The notes below the pieces were generated by a model. It did not search any database, was not told where the DNA came from, and saw only the letters and a list, made by a program, of their open reading frames with translations. From Betaproteobacteria bacterium RBG_16_58_11 (GTDB lineage: Bacteria > Pseudomonadota > Gammaproteobacteria > Burkholderiales > Thiobacteraceae), in contig MEQN01000131.1 of NCBI GenBank assembly GCA_001770235.1, forward strand, positions 8,907 through 18,809: a stretch of 9,903 nt of DNA, written 5' to 3'. Shown one piece after another: positions 6,821 through 9,903 of this stretch (its first letter is position 1; every line of letters begins with the position of its first letter). The position numbers and the translations under genes are program-made.

Positions 6821-7553
6821 AATTGCCTTTCTTTTTTTTCGAAGCGGGCGCGAGCAGCAAAAACACGGCGGGGCGCTTGTCGATTTCCGGTAGTTGCTTC
6901 TTCCACTCCGCTACCGTTTTAGTGTGAATCCATTCCGTTGCCAGCGTCACATCGACTGCTACGCATAGCGCAGTGGTGTCGCCGCAATTTTCCACGATCG
7001 CTTCCAACATGTGCTGGTTGCGATAGGGCGTTTCAATAAAGATTTCAGTTTCAATTCGGCTCGCGGAAATTTGTTCCAATTCCTGGAGCTTGTTTTTGCG
7101 CGCTACTCTTTCCACCGGCAAATAACCGTGGAAGGCAAAGCGCTGACCGGACAGGCCGCTCGCCATGAGCGACAGCAAAATTGAAGAGGGCCCGGTCAGC
7201 GGCACGACGCGGATATTTTTCTGATGCGCGAGCCGCACCAGATTCGAGCCGGGGTCCGCGACGGCAGGGCAGCCCGCTTCCGAAATGAGTCCGACATCTT
7301 TTCCCGACAGCAGAGGAGCAAGCAGCGTGGCCAATTCGGTTTCTGGCGTGTGCTCGTCGAGCACTAGCAGATTCAATTGCTGCAAGGGTGTGTGCGTGCC
7401 GATCTGTTTCAGAAAGGCACGCGCGGTTTTGGGATGCTCGACCACAAAGGTATCCAATCGCGCCGCAATGGCTTGCACATGCGCTGGCAGAATCGCATCA
7501 AGCGCAGTTTCACCCAAGGGGGAGGGAATGAGATACAACGTGCCTAGGGTCAT
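6819..7553 (-). CDS. RsmI-like SAM-dependent methyltransferase
   Basis: A 244-residue member of the tetrapyrrole-methylase fold group that includes RsmI, the 16S rRNA C1402 2'-O-methyltransferase. Family marks are the opening GTLYLIPSPLGE (4-15), the SAM-pocket segment GLISEAGCPAVADPGSNLVR near the middle, VVPLTGPSSILLSLMASGL, FHGYLP, and IFIETPYRN. Where canonical RsmI reads AEDTRxT this protein has VEHPKTARAFLK. It is shorter than RsmI (about 285) and lacks its C-terminal part. I therefore think it is the separate paralogue found beside maf in betaproteobacteria, with an unknown target. No clear Shine-Dalgarno precedes the ATG at 7553. The 3' end carries A8 followed by G, giving a C-terminal KKKK and an in-phase slippery heptamer. 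Confidence 0.87.
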   Translation of the reverse strand: MTLGTLYLIPSPLGETALDAILPAHVQAIAARLDTFVVEHPKTARAFLKQIGTHTPLQQLNLLVLDEHTPETELATLLAPLLSGKDVGLISEAGCPAVADPGSNLVRLAHQKNIRVVPLTGPSSILLSLMASGLSGQRFAFHGYLPVERVARKNKLQELEQISASRIETEIFIETPYRNQHMLEAIVENCGDTTALCVAVDVTLATEWIHTKTVAEWKKQLPEIDKRPAVFLLLAPASKKKKGN

Positions 7554-7580
7554 GAGTGAGGTAGGAGTCTAAGAGTGAAC

Positions 7581-7620
7581 TCCCCTCTCACGCTTGCGGG
7601 AGAGGGGGCGGGGGAGAGGG
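7581..7620. repeat. Palindrome CCCCTCTC...GAGAGGGG with GGGGGAGAGGG tail
   Basis: Perfect 8-bp arms at 7582-7589 and 7600-7607 surround ACGCTTGCGG, followed by GCGGGGGAGAGGG. The form closely matches a palindrome (CCCCTCTCCCGC, loop, GCGGGAGAGGGG) that I recall from intergenic regions of many proteobacteria. It stands 28 bases upstream of the methyltransferase start codon, on the path of transcription from maf. It could form a hairpin in either strand's RNA. I see no T-tract. It is best read as a dispersed repeat. Confidence 0.55.
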
Positions 7621-7683
7621 AATTTATAAGGCAATTTTCATTTTCTTGTGAGCGCTGCGCGCATTTTATTTTGGGGCCGGTTA

Positions 7684-7725
7684 TGCCCCGGCGGGGCAGT
7701 TCCTTTTTCTTGCTTGTCCAAGCAA
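7684..7725. other. Two hairpins downstream of maf
   Basis: TGCCCC/GGGGCA (7684-7698, 3-base loop) and TTGCTTG/CAAGCAA (7710-7725, 2-base loop) lie 15-57 bases beyond the maf stop on the - strand. The GC-rich one is followed on that strand by AACCGGCCCCAAAATAAAA, which has no U-tract, so it would be a poor intrinsic terminator. Maf and the methyltransferase may therefore share a transcript. GGGGC/GCCCC (7673-7689) offers an alternative pairing that excludes the first stem. Confidence 0.35.
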
Positions 7726-7740
7726 TTGGTTATGAATAAT

Positions 7741-8322
7741 CTAAGGAACGGCCACACCTTCATTATTCAACATACCCACCAAGGCTATCAGCGGTAAGCC
7801 AACCAGCGCATTCGGGTCATCGCCTTCAAAGCGTTCGATCAGTGCGATGCCCAAGCCTTCCGATTTTGCGCTACCGGCGCAATTGTAGGGCTGCTCCTTT
7901 TCCAGATAGCGCTCGATTTGCTCTACGTTGAGCACTCGAAATCTGACGGTGATGGGCACCACACAAGCCTGCATGTTGCCGCTACGGCTATTGAGCAAAC
8001 ACAGTGCGGTATGAAACACCACGGCCTGGCCACTGGCGGCGAGCAGTTGTCGCTTGGCGTTCTCGAAGGTGTGCGGCTTGCCCAGTTGCCGCCCATGGAG
8101 CAGTGCGACTTGATCGGAGCCGATGATAAGCGCGTCGGGGAATTTTTCCGCCACGGCGCGCGCCTTGAGTTGCGCCAGGCGCAGTGCGGTGTCTTGCGGC
8201 GCTTCATTGGGAAGCGGGGTCTCGTCCACCTCGGGCGAGATCACTTCGAAGGGGATTTGCAGCCGCGCGAGCAATTCGCGCCGGTAGGGTGATGAGGAGG
8301 CGAGGACGAGGGTGGGCTTCAT
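7741..8322 (-). CDS. maf: Maf-family nucleotide pyrophosphatase, YceF type
   Basis: It hydrolyses non-canonical nucleoside triphosphates to monophosphates; E. coli YceF prefers m7GTP. The 193 residues (YceF 194) match YceF closely as I remember it: [20 protein letters not shown] (7-26), PEVDETP (30-36), catalytic base D70 in [17 protein letters not shown] (81-89), [20 protein letters not shown] (148-167) and [11 protein letters not shown] (171-181). The CAGSxKSEG form and the D-Q-V triplet point to YceF rather than the dTTP/UTP-acting YhdE. ATG 8322 is supported by GAGG (8331-8334), 8 bases upstream. In E. coli yceF is near rluC; here the neighbourhood is kept but the gene faces the other way, in the same direction as the methyltransferase gene. 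It is a cytosolic housecleaning enzyme. Confidence 0.95.
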   Translation of the reverse strand: MKPTLVLASSSPYRRELLARLQIPFEVISPEVDETPLPNEAPQDTALRLAQLKARAVAEKFPDALIIGSDQVALLHGRQLGKPHTFENAKRQLLAASGQAVVFHTALCLLNSRSGNMQACVVPITVRFRVLNVEQIERYLEKEQPYNCAGSAKSEGLGIALIERFEGDDPNALVGLPLIALVGMLNNEGVAVP

Positions 8323-8338
8323 CGCTGACGCCTCACTA

Positions 8339-8432
8339 CAAATCCCCCCATCCCCCCTTTTTTAAAGGGGGGCAACCAGACGTTGACCAGAGCGGGCCCT
8401 CCCTTTGGGAAAGGGAGGTTGGGAGGGATTTG
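8339..8432. repeat. 94-bp composite palindromic (MITE-like) element
   Basis: The ends form an imperfect terminal inverted repeat of 22-23 bp: 8339-8360 (CAAATCCCCCCATCCCCCC then TTT) against the complement of 8410-8432 (CAAATCCCTCCCAACCTCCC then TTT). Each half holds its own perfect 9-bp hairpin with a 3-base loop: 8352-8360 with 8364-8372, and 8398-8406 with 8410-8418. About 25 unique bases lie between them. No target-site duplication is visible and there is no coding capacity. It lies in the 157-bp gap between the decarboxylase gene and maf, ending 4 bases before the maf Shine-Dalgarno. A piece reading GCTCACCCCTAACCCTTA (8453-8470) next to it resembles other dispersed repeat fragments. It may be a non-autonomous element or a REP-like palindrome cluster. 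Confidence 0.6.
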
Positions 8433-8479
8433 CTGTTGAATCATGAATGCGCGCTCACCCCTAACCCTTAGCCGCTTAA

Positions 8480-9903
8480 TCAGCTCTCAGGTTGGATTTC
8501 GACCAGCGACTCATCCGGCGTTACGGAATCGCCTTTTTTCACAAACACGCCGATCACCGTGCCGGTAACTGGCGCTTGAACTTCGTTTTCCATTTTCATG
8601 GCTTCAATCACCAGCACCGGGTCGCCCGCTTTCACTTTCTTCCCGGTTTCCACCAGCACATCGACGATGGTGCCCGGCATGGCGGTGGTGACATGACCTT
8701 GGTGGGCGGGGCGCGGACGGCCGCTCGCGGTCTCGGTGGATTTGGTCTTGGCGCGGCTGCCGTTGGAGCCGGTCACACCCACTTCGATTTCACTTAAGGT
8801 CTCGACGAAGACTTCCTCGTTCACCCCATCGACCGACACATAGAACGGGCGCTGATCTTCCCCGGCTTGGCCGCTGCCGGTGAGCTTGATGTGATAGGTC
8901 TCGCCGTGCAACGTGATCTTGAATTCATTCGGCGCGTAGCGATTGGCGCCGGGTTGCGCTGCTTCTTTTGACAGCAAGGGCTCGGCCTTGAGCGTGCCTG
9001 CCGCGCGCTCTTGAAAAAAGGTGCGCGCCAGATCCGGAAACATCGCATAGGTCAGCGTATCTTCCTCGGATTTGGCCAGGCCTTCGATTTCACTGCGCAG
9101 TTTGTCGAGCTCGGGGTCCAGCTTATCGGCAGGGCGGCATTCGATCACATCCGCGCTGCCGATGGCCATGCTTCTCACTTGCTGATTGATGGTGCCGGGC
9201 GCTTTGCCGTATTGGCCTTGCAGATAGTGCTTCACTTCGGTGGTGACGGTTTTGTAGCGTCCGCCGGTCAGCACATTGAGCACGGCTTGGGTGCCGACGA
9301 TTTGCGAAGTGGGCGTGACCAGCGGCGGGAACCCCAAATCTTCGCGCACGCGTGGAATCTCAGCCAGCACTTCGTCCATGCGGTTGAGCGAACCTTGCTC
9401 TTTTAACTGATTGGAGAGGTTGGAGATCATGCCGCCCGGTACTTGATTCACCAGCACGCGGGTATCGACGCCGGTAAAGGCACTCTCGTATTGCCAATAT
9501 TTTTTGCGGACTTCGCGGAAATAGGCGGTGATTTCTTGCAACTGCCCCAAATCCAGCCCCGTGTCGTATTCGGTGCCGGCGAGGGCCGCGACAATGCTCT
9601 CGGTGGACGAGTGGCTAGCACCCTCGCCAAATGAGGAGTTGCAGGTGTCCAGCATGGTTGCGCCGTTTTCCACGCCCTTGAGGAAACTCATCGCGGACAG
9701 GCCAGATGTGGCGTGGCTATGCAAATGAATCGGCATTTTTACCGCGGCCTTGATCGCCTTCACCAATTCGGCGGTGGTGTAGGGCGTGAGCAAGCCCGCC
9801 ATGTCCTTGATGGCAACCGTGTCGCAGCCCATGGTTTCGAGTTCTTTGGCCAGCGCGACGAAGTGCGGAATGTCGTGCACCGGGCTGGTGGTGGAGCTGA
9901 TCG
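8480..9903 (-). CDS. oadA: Biotin-dependent oxaloacetate decarboxylase/pyruvate carboxylase alpha subunit, 5'-truncated
   Basis: The 3' part of a carboxyltransferase-biotin carrier protein; the frame runs off the window edge, so the start is outside (GTG 9878-9880 is an internal Val in ISSTTSPVHDIPHF). About 473 residues are visible of roughly 600. Numbered from that Val as 1, the order is: the TIM-barrel carboxyltransferase end with AIKDMAG (23-29; its Lys is the active-site one) and metal-binding HLHSHAT (52-58); the conserved carboxylase (PYC_OADA) domain to about 300; a linker; and a biotinyl domain with EAMKM, where K429 would carry biotin. With beta and gamma membrane subunits it would be a sodium-pumping decarboxylase; with a biotin carboxylase subunit it would be a two-subunit pyruvate carboxylase (PycB). 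Neither partner is in view, so the reaction is open. Confidence 0.92.
   Translation of the reverse strand, partial: ISSTTSPVHDIPHFVALAKELETMGCDTVAIKDMAGLLTPYTTAELVKAIKAAVKMPIHLHSHATSGLSAMSFLKGVENGATMLDTCNSSFGEGASHSSTESIVAALAGTEYDTGLDLGQLQEITAYFREVRKKYWQYESAFTGVDTRVLVNQVPGGMISNLSNQLKEQGSLNRMDEVLAEIPRVREDLGFPPLVTPTSQIVGTQAVLNVLTGGRYKTVTTEVKHYLQGQYGKAPGTINQQVRSMAIGSADVIECRPADKLDPELDKLRSEIEGLAKSEEDTLTYAMFPDLARTFFQERAAGTLKAEPLLSKEAAQPGANRYAPNEFKITLHGETYHIKLTGSGQAGEDQRPFYVSVDGVNEEVFVETLSEIEVGVTGSNGSRAKTKSTETASGRPRPAHQGHVTTAMPGTIVDVLVETGKKVKAGDPVLVIEAMKMENEVQAPVTGTVIGVFVKKGDSVTPDESLVEIQPES

Noticed and set aside
8352..8372. The CCCCCC-TTT hairpin as a plain intrinsic terminator for oadA
   Set aside because: On the - strand the stem is followed by ATGGGGGGATTTG rather than a U-tract, and it forms half of a larger symmetric element, so a repeat is the better reading.

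Overview
The window looks like core chromosome of a Betaproteobacterium, perhaps from the Nitrosomonadales (inference). It is fairly GC-rich. The divergent rne/rluC pair is followed by a HAD hydrolase, a small Rieske protein and an S49 peptidase, then an RsmI-like methyltransferase and a YceF-type Maf protein. That gene order is one I associate with this class. I see no phage genes, transposase, CRISPR array, tRNA or rRNA.

Layout. Bases 1-351 hold the 3' end of a low-molecular-weight protein tyrosine phosphatase gene (+), closed by a palindromic repeat and a strong terminator. RNase E (rne, 455-3061, -) converges on it. A 520-bp divergent spacer separates rne from rluC and carries two stem-loops just upstream of rne, the nearer of which pairs with its ribosome binding site. 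From 3582 to 6695 runs a tight five-gene + strand cluster: rluC, a Gph-like HAD phosphatase, a Rieske [2Fe-2S] protein, a membrane-anchored S49 peptidase and a small GTG-start gene that I assign to the Rho-binding antiterminator family (Rof/YaeO). Converging on it are three - strand genes: an RsmI-like methyltransferase, maf/yceF, and the 5'-truncated biotin-carrying alpha subunit of an oxaloacetate decarboxylase or pyruvate carboxylase.

How the genes relate. Several products act on RNA: RNase E decays and processes RNA, RluC pseudouridylates 23S rRNA, the Rof-like protein would restrain Rho, and the RsmI-like protein belongs to a family containing an rRNA methylase. The HAD phosphatase and Maf are probably housecleaning enzymes for small phosphorylated metabolites. 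The S49 peptidase degrades membrane-associated peptides. The role of the Rieske protein is unknown.

The coding content is mostly ordinary housekeeping. The interest lies between and at the edges of genes: the rne leader, the unlabelled Rof-like gene, an in-phase A AAA AAG slippery heptamer at the end of the methyltransferase gene, a Rieske cluster with long spacing between its ligand pairs, and four different palindromic sequence types in the spacers. One of these is a 94-bp MITE-like element between the decarboxylase gene and maf. I found no convincing new multi-gene system.
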